Assembly (NCBI GenBank): GCA_051439375.1 | Contig: JBFRWB010000210.1 | Coordinates: 1-64,000, forward strand | DNA from: JBGTGT01 sp051439375 | Lineage (GTDB): Bacteria > Cyanobacteriota > Cyanobacteriia > Cyanobacteriales > Microcystaceae | Reading direction: 5' to 3' | DNA length: 64,000 nt | Shown here: one piece after another, positions 52,575 through 61,351 of the stretch | Layout of the letters: each line of letters opens with the position of its first letter | Numbering within the stretch: position 1 is the stretch's first letter | Program-made: the position numbers and the translations under genes | The notes under the pieces: model-generated | What the model saw: the letters and a program-made list of their open reading frames with translations, nothing else | Databases searched by the model: none | Told to the model about the DNA's origin: nothing

Positions 52575-55500
52575 ATGGCTACTGTTTTCTATCGTAATTT
52601 AAGGCTTCTAGTCCTAACCATCATCCTTATTCTTTTTATTGGCTTATCTTCCTTTCAATTACTCCCTCGAATGGAAGATCCCGAATTAATTTCAAGAGTC
52701 GCTAGTATCACTACCTTTGTTGCAGGTGTCAATGCAGAAAGGGTAGAATCTTTGGTAACAGAGAAAATAGAAGATAAGCTAGATGAAATTGAGGAAATTA
52801 AAATCTTAGAGTCGTCTTCTCAAGCAGGACTGTCATTTATTACCGTTGAACTTGAAGAAGAAGTTATTGATGTTGCGCCCATTTGGTCTAGGGTACGAGA
52901 TAGAATTGACGATGCTAAGGTAGAGTTTCCCGCAGGAGTCGGTGAACCAGAATTTGAGGAACTCAAAATTAAAGCCCATGCCATGCTAATTGGGTTAACA
53001 TGGGAGCAAGATAATAATCCTAATTATGCTATCTTACGCCGTCGTGCCGAGCAGTTAGCGGATGAAATCAGGTTAATTTCAGGAACAGAAGACGTAGAAT
53101 TAAGAGGAGAACCAGATGAAGAGATATTAGTGGAAATTAACCCCCTTACCCTGTCTAGTCTTGGGTTAACCCCCCAACAAGTTGCACAAACCATTGAACA
53201 AAGTGATGCTAAAATCTCGTCAGGACAACTGAGAAACCCAGAGAATGAGCTATTAATCGAAATTGATACAGAATTAGATAGTTTACAAAGAATTAGAGAG
53301 ATTCCCTTGCAGTCATCTAATAGTCAAATTACTCGTGTCGGTGATATTGCAACGGTTAGTAAGACAATTCGACAACCCCAAAGCGATATTACTATTATTA
53401 ACGGGTATCCTGCGGTTACCTTAGCGATTCATTCCCTTTCAACCATTAGAATTGATCAATGGTCAGAGCAGGTTAAGCAAACCGTTTCACAATTTAAAGA
53501 TACCTTACCCAGAGGAGTCGGAATAGATATTTTCTTTGACCAAACCCCTTATGTAGAAACTCGGTTAAATAAACTGATTACTAATCTTATTTTGGGTGCA
53601 ACCTTAGTCTTCTCCGTCACATTCTTGATGATGGGCTGGCGTTCTGCTTTAATCGTAGGGACAGCTTTACCTTTATCTGCTTTTATGGTGTTTGTCGGGA
53701 TGAGAACACTCAATATTCCCTTGCATCAAATGTCAATTACGGGCTTAATTGTAGCAATGGGTTTATTGATTGATAATGCGATTGTTGTGGTGGATGAAGT
53801 TCAAGATAGACTCAGAGACGGCCTACCCCCCACAAAAGCGATTAAACAAGCCGTAAATTATCTTTTTGTTCCCTTACTCGCTTCTACCCTCACAACTATC
53901 TGTGCTTTTCTTCCCATTGCTTTATTACCCGGTGCATCAGGGGAATTTGTCGGTTCAATTGGAACAAATGTAATTATTGCTTTAATTTTCTCTTTAACGA
54001 TTTCTTTAACGATTATTCCCGCATTAACGGCTCGTTTTAACCCTAAACATTACCATCAGAGTAATGCGTTACCCTTGCGTTGGTTAAATGATGGCTTTTC
54101 CTTACCCTTTTTAAGTAAAATCTATAAAGCTTTTTTAGGAAAATTATTTAACTATCCCTTGCTTGGAGTAATTTTAGCGGCAATTTTACCGATTTTTGGG
54201 TTTATTCAAGGAAGTACTTTGCCTGAGCAATTTTTCCCCTCTTCTGATAGAGATCAATTTAACCTTGAAATAGAATTCCCTGCATCCACCCCTTTAGCAC
54301 AAACCAAGCAGCAAGTTTTAGAAATGCGTGAGTTTATCCTTGAACAAGAGGGGGTAAACAATGTACAGTGGTTTATTGGTCGCAGTGCGCCTAATTTTTA
54401 CTATAATTTGATAGAAAACCGTAGAAATGAGTCTCAGTATGCTCAAGCATTAGTCGAAGTAGAATCTCCTAAAATCGCAGCTAATTTAATTCCTCAACTA
54501 CAAAAAGAACTGGATGACAGTTATTATAACGCTAGAATTTTAGTTCGTTCCCTAGAACAGGGACCCCCCTTAGCTGCACCAGTAGAAGTAAGGGTTTATG
54601 GCTCAGACTTAGATGTTTTAGCCAATTTAGGCGAAAAATTAAGAAATGAACTCACGCAAGTTCCCCATGTTACTCATACTCGCGATCGTATCAGTGAAAA
54701 AGATGCCAAACTTGGCTTAAAAATAGACGAAGAAAAAGGGAGATTAACCCAGTTAGATAATACTCAAATTGGGAATCAACTGAATACTACCCTAGAAGGA
54801 ATTACAGGGGGAACAATCGTCGAATCCACCGAAGAATTGCCCGTCAGAGTACGGGTTAACTCCGAACAAAGAGGCAATTTAGCGCAAATTCGTTCCCTTG
54901 ACTTAACCGTTAATCAAAATACTGTTCCCTTAACCTCTGTGGCTGAAGTCACTTTAGTTCCCGAAATTAGGCAAATTACCCGACGAAATGGCAAAAGAGT
55001 GAATACAATTCAGGGGTACACCGAATATGGGATTTTAGCCTCACAAGTTCTTACAGACTTTCAAAATCGCCTAAAGAGAATTAACTTTACAACCCCTAAT
55101 GGTTATACCCTTGAAATTGGTGGAGAAGCAGCCGCCAGAAATGACGCTGTTGGTGCGCTGTTAGCCCTTGTTGGGACGTTAATGATTATAATGATAGCAA
55201 CCCTCGTTTTATCCCTTGGATCTTTCCGTTTAGCGAGTATTATTGCCTTAGTCGGTTTCTTTTCTATCGGTTTAGGCTTATTCGGGTTATGGTTATTTGG
55301 CTATCCGTTTGGCTTTATGGCTATTGTTGGTTCAATTGGCTTGGTGGGTGTAGCCATTAATGATTCTATTGTGGTTTTAAGCGCAATTAAAGAAGCGGAA
55401 ACCAATAACTATTGTTCCCCCAAAGAAATGCGAGAGGTAGTGATTCATTGTACCCGTCACGTTTTAACCACTACCTTTACTACTATGATTGGATTTGCAC

Positions 55501-55622
55501 CTTTATTATTAGCAGGAGGCGGATTTTGGCCACCCTTAGCCGTTGCGATCGCAGGTGGTATTATGGGAGCAACTATCTTAGCGTTATCTTTCGTTCCCTG
55601 TGCTTATTTATTGCTGCGATAG
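52575..55622 (+). CDS. RND family inner-membrane efflux permease
   Basis: A 1015-residue proton-driven pump of the AcrB/MdtB type: 12 transmembrane helices (one, a large periplasmic loop, six, a second loop, five). The motif GLIVAMGLLIDNAIVVVDEVQDR in the fourth helix carries the two Asp of the proton relay. Conserved loops such as QAGLSFITVELEE and PLASTLTTICAFLPIALLPG agree. Charged substrate is not predictable; heavy-metal CzcA-type signatures are not obvious. Directly downstream of its adaptor, the usual pairing. Confidence 0.92.
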   Translation: MATVFYRNLRLLVLTIILILFIGLSSFQLLPRMEDPELISRVASITTFVAGVNAERVESLVTEKIEDKLDEIEEIKILESSSQAGLSFITVELEEEVIDVAPIWSRVRDRIDDAKVEFPAGVGEPEFEELKIKAHAMLIGLTWEQDNNPNYAILRRRAEQLADEIRLISGTEDVELRGEPDEEILVEINPLTLSSLGLTPQQVAQTIEQSDAKISSGQLRNPENELLIEIDTELDSLQRIREIPLQSSNSQITRVGDIATVSKTIRQPQSDITIINGYPAVTLAIHSLSTIRIDQWSEQVKQTVSQFKDTLPRGVGIDIFFDQTPYVETRLNKLITNLILGATLVFSVTFLMMGWRSALIVGTALPLSAFMVFVGMRTLNIPLHQMSITGLIVAMGLLIDNAIVVVDEVQDRLRDGLPPTKAIKQAVNYLFVPLLASTLTTICAFLPIALLPGASGEFVGSIGTNVIIALIFSLTISLTIIPALTARFNPKHYHQSNALPLRWLNDGFSLPFLSKIYKAFLGKLFNYPLLGVILAAILPIFGFIQGSTLPEQFFPSSDRDQFNLEIEFPASTPLAQTKQQVLEMREFILEQEGVNNVQWFIGRSAPNFYYNLIENRRNESQYAQALVEVESPKIAANLIPQLQKELDDSYYNARILVRSLEQGPPLAAPVEVRVYGSDLDVLANLGEKLRNELTQVPHVTHTRDRISEKDAKLGLKIDEEKGRLTQLDNTQIGNQLNTTLEGITGGTIVESTEELPVRVRVNSEQRGNLAQIRSLDLTVNQNTVPLTSVAEVTLVPEIRQITRRNGKRVNTIQGYTEYGILASQVLTDFQNRLKRINFTTPNGYTLEIGGEAAARNDAVGALLALVGTLMIIMIATLVLSLGSFRLASIIALVGFFSIGLGLFGLWLFGYPFGFMAIVGSIGLVGVAINDSIVVLSAIKEAETNNYCSPKEMREVVIHCTRHVLTTTFTTMIGFAPLLLAGGGFWPPLAVAIAGGIMGATILALSFVPCAYLLLR

Positions 55623-55647
55623 GATTTGGGATAATCGTTGATTCAGA

Positions 55648-58600
55648 CTATGGACATAAGTTCTTATCTTCTTCCCTCAAATAATTGCGTACTTTTTTAC
55701 AACTTTCTTTAATCAAGTCATCTAAATCCAAAAAAGTTTTTAGATCCCAAAGTTTAATTGTACCATCCACACTTCCAGAAGCTAGGATTTGGTCATCCTT
55801 ACTAAAGTCAACGCTAGTAACATAATCATCATGACCTTTAATGGTAAAAATAAGTTGTCCCGTGTTTACATCCCACAGTTTGATTGCACCATCTACACTT
55901 CCAGAAGCTAGAACTGAACTATCATGATTAAAGCTAATACTCATGATAGTACTATTACGAGAATCTTTGAGCGTATGAAGAAGTTTACCTGTTTTCACAT
56001 CCCACAGTTTGATGGTTTTATCTCGGCTTCCAGAAGCTAATTTTGAATCATCATGACTAAAGCTAATACTTTCAATAGCGTCTTGATGGGAAGTAAGACT
56101 ATTATTCATAGAGTCTTTGAGCGTACGAATAAGTTTGCCTGTGTTCACATCCCACAGTGTGATAGTGTTATCTCTACCTCCAGAAGCTAATTTTGTTCCT
56201 TCACGATTAAACCTGACGCTGATTATAGATTGAGGTTTTTCCTGTAAAGGAGAATGAGAAAGTTCTTCTCCGGTATTAACATCCCATAGTCTAATACTTC
56301 CATCTCGACTTCCAGAAGCTAGAATTGTCCCTTCATCATTGAAATCAAGACTATTAACATCATAAGTATGTCCATTAGTATGTCCCTTGAGAGTATGAAT
56401 AGGTTGACCCGTTTTTCCATCTCGCAGTTGGATGTTATAATTGTCAAGCTCAAAGGCTAAGATATTTCTCTTATGATTAAAACTAGCACTTCTTCTAGAA
56501 GGTGGAGTTTTAACAGGAAACCCACTAGGATTTCTTCTAGGTGGAAAAGGTGCAGGGTGAATAAGACTCTCTTCAAGTTCACCCTTTTGCATCTTCCATT
56601 GTTGGATTGTTCCATCTCCTCTTGCAGAGGCTAAACTTGTACTATCACCATCATCAAAACTAATGATAGTAACCCCTCCCCCAGCCATTTCAACAGAAGG
56701 AATTTTTGGACTAGGAGTCAAACGCCACAATTTAATGCTCTGATCCTCACTACCAGACGCTAGAATTGAGCCATCATGATTAAAACTAAGGCTGGTGATA
56801 TCGTCACTATGAGCTTTGATGGCGCGAATCAGTTTAAGTTTATTCGTTCTTTCATCCATTTCCCACAGCTTGATGGTGTGATCTTCGCCACCAGAGGCCA
56901 AAATCATCCTGTTATCATTATTACGACTAATACTGACACTTTTGATTAATTGATCATGCGCTGGCAAAGGTGAAGAAAGTCTTTCTCTTTTACCTTCACT
57001 TTTGATTAATTGATCATGAGCTTGTAAAGGTGAAGAAAGTCTTTCTCCTTTACCTTCTTTTGTCACTTTCCAAAGCATAACTTGTCTGTCAACACCACCA
57101 GAAACTAAGATTGAACTATCATCACTATCATAAGCATAATCACTAAACTTGATGCTATTAACAATATCACGATGTCCTCTTTTCCATCTACCTAAAGTAT
57201 CAATCAGTTGTCCTGTTTTCACATCCCACAGTTTGATGGTTGTATCTCGGCTTCCAGAAGCTAAAATTTCTCCGTTATGATTAAAACTTACACTTGTTAC
57301 CGCTTCATTGTGACCTTTTAAGTTATAAAGGTGAATAAGTTTATCACTTTTCACCTCCCACAGTTTGATAGTTTGATCATAACTGCCAGAGGCTAACATT
57401 GTCCCATCATGATTAAAACTAATAGCCTTGACAGGTTTATCATGACCTTGCTCCCCTTCTCTATCTAAAGTATCAATAAGTCGGCATTCTGATTGTGTCA
57501 CATCCCACAGTTTGATCGTTTGATCTAAACTACTAGAAGCTAATCTTGTCCCATTATGATTAAAACTAAGGCTTGTTACAGATTTACTATGCTCTTCCAA
57601 GAGACAAATCTGTTGACCTCTTTTAGCATCCCACAATATGATAGTTCCATCTCTACTGCCAGAAGCTAAAATTTCTTCATTATAATTAAAACTAACACTT
57701 GTTACAGTTTCATGATGATCTTCTAAAGAGTTTTGCTCTTGTGTTTCTAATAGAAAATTATTTAATACTTCTAGGACTTCTGCATCAGTTTCATCATATT
57801 TTTGAAGAATTCGGCCTGCTCTAAGAGCTAATACCCACGCATCCCAGTTTTCAGAAGTATCTGTCCACAATACTAACGCATTTCTCGCTGACGAATCTGC
57901 AAAATTCAACTCTGCTTCTTTTGTTGTTTGTAATACTGCCCATCCAAAGATAGCACTTGTCAATAAACCGCCTAAAGAGATTCCTGCAATCGTCCATGCT
58001 GTTCTCAGGTTAGCATTTTTTCTTAAGGTTTCCTCTCGCAAACTTGCTGCAATAAACTCCCTCCCTACCGTATCCAAATTTGGTAATAACCCCTCATCTT
58101 TAAACTCAATAACACGGCTTAACTTTGTTCCTCCCCATAATTCACTCTTTGCTTTTTGCACTGATTGTTGTTTAATACTATTCCACTGTTCTGCATCTGC
58201 GCTTAAGCGATTTCGCAGATTAATTAACTCTCGCTTTTCTTCTATTAAATTAATAATCACGTCCCATGATCTTAATAATTCCTCATGTGCAACTTCAACC
58301 GTTGCATCTTTCCCCTTTCCTTGACTAATTAATAACCGTTTATCAATCAACTTCTTTAACACCTCTGCTTGTTTATCATCCCCCTCAAAATTCTCTTTCC
58401 TTACCCGACGACTCACCGCTTCTTTCCCTTCCAATGCAATTAATTCTACTAAAATTTGCTTAACAATCTCCTTGTTATCTGCTAATAAATTGTTATAAAT
58501 CTTATTCGCTTGTAACTTTAAGGCACCCTTTACTCCACCAATCTCATTATAAGTTTGTAGCGTTAACGTTCGATTTTCTAAAGAACTCTTTTCCTTTTCC

Positions 58601-59559
58601 CATAATAAATCTAACGTATATTGTAACAAAGGCAATGCTCCCGTTTTCTCCTCATCCTTAAACTGGAAATCACTTATAATTTGTTCTACTAACCCATCTT
58701 CAAAGATAACCCCATTTCTTGCTGCTGGTTCAGCAATCGCTAATCTTACGCCACTTTCCTCTATTTCTGTTAACATCAAACTAGAGCGATCATGAACCTT
58801 CCCCAGTACAGGATAATCATGAAACTTATCCAAGAAATCAGCACGCATTGTCAAAACGATCTTAATCTTTGTCTCCCGTCGCTGTATTAATTTGTTTAAA
58901 GCTTTAATAAAAACATCCCTTTTTGCTTTGGGTGTCCGAGTGAATAACTCTTCAAATTGATCAATAAAAATTAACCATATCTTATCCTCTTCCCTTAACT
59001 CATCCACAACTCTTATTAACGTATCCTGTGCTTCTATTTGCGCTTTCTTCGCATTAGACAAACCATAAGGACTAATTAAACAACCATACAACGATTCAAA
59101 CGGATTAACATCAGGAACAAACGTTAAATTAACCAACGTATTTGACCCAAAATCATCCATTAACTGAGGAATTACCCCTGCTTGAATCAAAGAAGACTTA
59201 CCACTTCCCGACGCACCCAATAACAATAAAACAGACTTCTCTTTTAAATAATCTGTTAATCTAATTGTCCAATCTTCCCGTCCAAAAAACTTATCATTAT
59301 CCTCTACTCTAAAATTCCGTAACCCCTTATAAGGTGAACCTTTTTTAAACTCCCGTTGCTGAATCTCAATGCTGGACTGTTGGGTAATAATATATTGAGT
59401 AACCGTTCCTCCTTTAATATCTCCTTGTATTCCTTTAATGTCTCCGCCAATTTCCGAATAATAAGACGTTGTATTTTTATCATGCTGTACATTATCCCCA
59501 CTTCCTGAGTGGGTTTGTTGGGTTCGAGGATTAGGATCAGAATCAGGTGATTGAGACAT
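55648..59559 (-). CDS. STAND NTPase with 14 WD40-like repeats and N-terminal amyloid-like motif
   Basis: A 1303-residue signalling protein. Residues 1-37 are polar with GSGDNVQHDKNTT; residues 39-55 form GDIKGIQGDIKGGTVTQ. A FFGREDW-type entry leads into a P-loop NTPase with Walker A GASGSGKSS (115-123) and Walker B IWLIFIDQFEELFT. A winged-helix/arm region follows, then a hydrophobic segment (about 520-545, AWTIAGISLGGLLTSAIFGWAVL). The rest has 14 WD-type units (e.g. TIKLWDVKTGQLI, SIRLWDVNTGEEL), enough for two seven-blade propellers. STAND NTPases oligomerise on sensing a trigger. The N-terminal motif recurs in the protein at 60885-61268. Confidence 0.85.
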   Translation of the reverse strand: MSQSPDSDPNPRTQQTHSGSGDNVQHDKNTTSYYSEIGGDIKGIQGDIKGGTVTQYIITQQSSIEIQQREFKKGSPYKGLRNFRVEDNDKFFGREDWTIRLTDYLKEKSVLLLLGASGSGKSSLIQAGVIPQLMDDFGSNTLVNLTFVPDVNPFESLYGCLISPYGLSNAKKAQIEAQDTLIRVVDELREEDKIWLIFIDQFEELFTRTPKAKRDVFIKALNKLIQRRETKIKIVLTMRADFLDKFHDYPVLGKVHDRSSLMLTEIEESGVRLAIAEPAARNGVIFEDGLVEQIISDFQFKDEEKTGALPLLQYTLDLLWEKEKSSLENRTLTLQTYNEIGGVKGALKLQANKIYNNLLADNKEIVKQILVELIALEGKEAVSRRVRKENFEGDDKQAEVLKKLIDKRLLISQGKGKDATVEVAHEELLRSWDVIINLIEEKRELINLRNRLSADAEQWNSIKQQSVQKAKSELWGGTKLSRVIEFKDEGLLPNLDTVGREFIAASLREETLRKNANLRTAWTIAGISLGGLLTSAIFGWAVLQTTKEAELNFADSSARNALVLWTDTSENWDAWVLALRAGRILQKYDETDAEVLEVLNNFLLETQEQNSLEDHHETVTSVSFNYNEEILASGSRDGTIILWDAKRGQQICLLEEHSKSVTSLSFNHNGTRLASSSLDQTIKLWDVTQSECRLIDTLDREGEQGHDKPVKAISFNHDGTMLASGSYDQTIKLWEVKSDKLIHLYNLKGHNEAVTSVSFNHNGEILASGSRDTTIKLWDVKTGQLIDTLGRWKRGHRDIVNSIKFSDYAYDSDDSSILVSGGVDRQVMLWKVTKEGKGERLSSPLQAHDQLIKSEGKRERLSSPLPAHDQLIKSVSISRNNDNRMILASGGEDHTIKLWEMDERTNKLKLIRAIKAHSDDITSLSFNHDGSILASGSEDQSIKLWRLTPSPKIPSVEMAGGGVTIISFDDGDSTSLASARGDGTIQQWKMQKGELEESLIHPAPFPPRRNPSGFPVKTPPSRRSASFNHKRNILAFELDNYNIQLRDGKTGQPIHTLKGHTNGHTYDVNSLDFNDEGTILASGSRDGSIRLWDVNTGEELSHSPLQEKPQSIISVRFNREGTKLASGGRDNTITLWDVNTGKLIRTLKDSMNNSLTSHQDAIESISFSHDDSKLASGSRDKTIKLWDVKTGKLLHTLKDSRNSTIMSISFNHDSSVLASGSVDGAIKLWDVNTGQLIFTIKGHDDYVTSVDFSKDDQILASGSVDGTIKLWDLKTFLDLDDLIKESCKKVRNYLREEDKNLCP
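56941..57060 (-). repeat. 60-bp tandem duplication inside the WD40 region
   Basis: 56941-57000 and 57001-57060 are about 90% identical with exact 60-bp period, in frame, duplicating EGKxERLSSPLxAHDQLIK. It inserts 20 residues in a propeller loop. Confidence 0.85.
59395..59445 (-). other. Coding segment for the glycine-rich amyloid-like motif (sensor copy)
   Basis: Encodes residues 39-55 of the STAND protein, GDIKGIQGDIKGGTVTQ. It matches the effector copy (60897-60947) at 13 of 17 residues. The DNA differs at many third positions, so the resemblance is maintained at protein level. Confidence 0.7.
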
Positions 59560-59678
59560 TTTTAACTTATGATTGATGAGTTATAAACTATGAATTCCTA
59601 ATTATGAATAAGATTAACAGATTATTCATTCATTTGCAAGCTTAACACAACTCTACACAATACAATCTTAACTGAATC

Positions 59679-59713
59679 TGTTAGGTTTTGTGCCTCAACC
59701 CAACCTACCTACG
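59679..59713. repeat. Dispersed palindromic repeat, copy 2
   Basis: Variant of the TTGGGTT...CCTCAACCCAACCTACG unit (left arm TTAGGTT). It lies just beyond the start of the STAND gene and overlaps the end of the DUF29 pseudogene. Other copies: 32451-32482, 60206-60237. Confidence 0.75.
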
Positions 59714-60175
59714 ACTATTTAAGTTTGGAAACCATTCTGTGTCTAGTAATTCAGTCAAAGAATAAGGACATTCCTTCGGTAAATCATTTAATTGAGTTTT
59801 CTTTTGAACAATTAAACGAGCATTATCATAAATTTTATCTAGGTTTTCTAGAAGATGATTTTTTAGATTAGTCGTCAATCTATCTTCTAGCTGCACCCGA
59901 AAGGTAATAGTTTCTCCCATCCAATGATTCCTATTTTTTTCTCTCTCTTGTTCCCAAAAATGATATAATAATAAATGAATAATAGTCTGTAATAATAGAC
60001 TTTTTACGTCACTTTTTTCTGAGCGTCCCAAAGCTTCAAACTCCTCAATTAAATGTTCAAGGTCTAATTAATCCAGACGATTTTCTCTTAAGAGTTTAAC
60101 CATTTCAGCTAACCAAAGGGATTCGTCTTCTTGATAAAGGCATTTGAGTTGATTTTTTCTAAGAGATATTTTCAT
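59705..60175 (-). pseudogene. DUF29 gene with one in-frame stop
   Basis: From the ATG complementary to 60173-60175 the frame reads MKISLRKNQLKCLYQEDES and continues to codon 35, then TAA (60068-60070). It resumes in the same frame as LDLEHLIEEFEALGRSEKS and runs to the usual CPYSLTELLDTEWFP end. Without the stop it would be a normal ~156-residue DUF29 protein, like 7988-8440. The 108-residue downstream part might still be made from an internal start. Lies between the STAND gene and the Uma2 gene on the same strand. Confidence 0.75.
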
Positions 60176-60205
60176 GGCTTGTGTAATCTTAACTCAGTAA
60201 GAATT

Positions 60206-60237
60206 TGTTGGGTTTTATTCCTCAACCCAACCTACGA
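60206..60237. repeat. Dispersed palindromic repeat, copy 3
   Basis: TTGGGTT...AACCCAACCTACG unit overlapping the last codons of the Uma2 gene, so the repeat supplies its 3' end. Same family as 32451-32482 and 59679-59713. Confidence 0.8.
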
Positions 60238-60860
60238 TTGAATTCACGTAACGCAACACTTGAACCTTGCGTCCATCCTAATTCAACATAATAGGGTAAA
60301 AGACTTTTAATCTCTATCTCTGAGAATAAACGACTTTGATCACTTTCTATATATTTCTCATTTTCCCATAAATAAATTGTTAACGCTTCTTGACGATAAA
60401 TCCATAACTCAGGAATCTTTAAAATTTCATAAGCTTGAATATCAGTAATTGAGGTAAAATCAACTTCTATCGCTAAATCAGGCGGAGGATCAATGGTTAA
60501 ATCAATTCGTTCTTTTTCTAAAATAGCTTGTCTATTGTCAATATAAAAACATTTATCTGGTTCAACTCCTGCTTGTGGTGGTAACTTAAGAGTTATAGGA
60601 TCAAAACAATCCCAATCTTTACCTTTTTGATTTAAAAGAATTTTCACTAAGTCACTCAATGTTGTAACCCGTTTTCCATGACTAGGTAAAGGAGACATAA
60701 GACGAATTTCTTGGTTAATGGTGTTAAAAGATAATTTAGGAAATTTTTTCGCTTGACGAAGCTGTAATAGTTGTTCATAATCCTCCCATGTTTGATTAGG
60801 GAAAATAGCAACTTTACCTGCTTCTAGCATTAAGGTATCTTCGCTGATTGTAATTAACAT
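60222..60860 (-). CDS. Uma2 family endonuclease (DUF820)
   Basis: The 212-residue protein has the Uma2 signatures: TWEDYEQLLQLRQ near the N-terminus, LSFNTINQEIRLMSPLPSHG, GVEPDKCFYIDN, the PDLAIEVDFTS catalytic region with acidic residues, and LKIPELWIYRQ. This PD-(D/E)xK-like fold is very common in multi-copy in cyanobacteria; its true target is not established. The C-terminus overlaps a palindromic repeat and may be slightly shortened or altered. 24 bp after the motif-bearing small protein. Confidence 0.85.
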   Translation of the reverse strand: MLITISEDTLMLEAGKVAIFPNQTWEDYEQLLQLRQAKKFPKLSFNTINQEIRLMSPLPSHGKRVTTLSDLVKILLNQKGKDWDCFDPITLKLPPQAGVEPDKCFYIDNRQAILEKERIDLTIDPPPDLAIEVDFTSITDIQAYEILKIPELWIYRQEALTIYLWENEKYIESDQSRLFSEIEIKSLLPYYVELGWTQGSSVALREFNRRLG

Positions 60861-60884
60861 AATAGATGTCTCCTAAGTAATAAT

Positions 60885-61268
60885 TTAACTGATAGTTTGA
60901 TTAATTGTTCCTCCACTAATATCCCCAACAATTCCTTTAATATCTCCTTTAACTGTAATTCCATATTTACCTGTTGCTAAACCGTCTTTATCTTCTTTTT
61001 GCAGAGTTTCAAGAAGTTTTTCCGCAAGTTTAGTGATTTCCTCATCCTTATCAACCCCTGCTTCCATTATTTTAGTCTTTAATAATCCTTCTGTTTGCTT
61101 AATTTCTTCGGGTTTAGCATCAACCATCGCTTTTCCTAGTGCATCATCTTTAAATTTTCCCTGAATTAAAGTTTTTAACCCTGAATAACTATCCTTAATC
61201 GCATTTCCGACTGTATCTTTAGCAGCAGCAGACGCACCTGCAATTAAAGCAGCGATAATAACTTCCAT
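60885..61268 (-). CDS. Small membrane-targeting-like effector with C-terminal amyloid-like motif
   Basis: A 127-residue protein. N-terminal residues 1-30 are hydrophobic and small-residue-rich (MEVIIAALIAGASAAAKDTV), followed by helical segments to about 95 (GLKTLIQGKFKD, EEITKLAEKLLETLQ). The last 20 residues contain GDIKGIVGDISGGTINQ (108-124). The layout, helical N-terminal domain plus terminal amyloid-like motif beside a STAND gene carrying the same motif, fits bacterial effector proteins of BASS/Bell type. Toxic membrane action is inferred. No other known domain. Same strand as Uma2, DUF29 pseudogene and STAND gene. Confidence 0.7.
   Translation of the reverse strand: MEVIIAALIAGASAAAKDTVGNAIKDSYSGLKTLIQGKFKDDALGKAMVDAKPEEIKQTEGLLKTKIMEAGVDKDEEITKLAEKLLETLQKEDKDGLATGKYGITVKGDIKGIVGDISGGTINQTIS
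60897..60947 (-). other. Coding segment for the amyloid-like motif (effector copy)
   Basis: Encodes residues 108-124 of the 127-residue protein. Gly/Asp/Ile periodicity and polar Asn/Gln end resemble RHIM-like and BASS motifs. See the sensor copy at 59395-59445. Confidence 0.7.
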
Positions 61269-61351
61269 TGTACTGAGTCCTCAATTTATATCACCATTAA
61301 TTGTAACTGGCCTTTACTCTTTTGTGTCTTTTCATGTGAATAAAAATTTTC

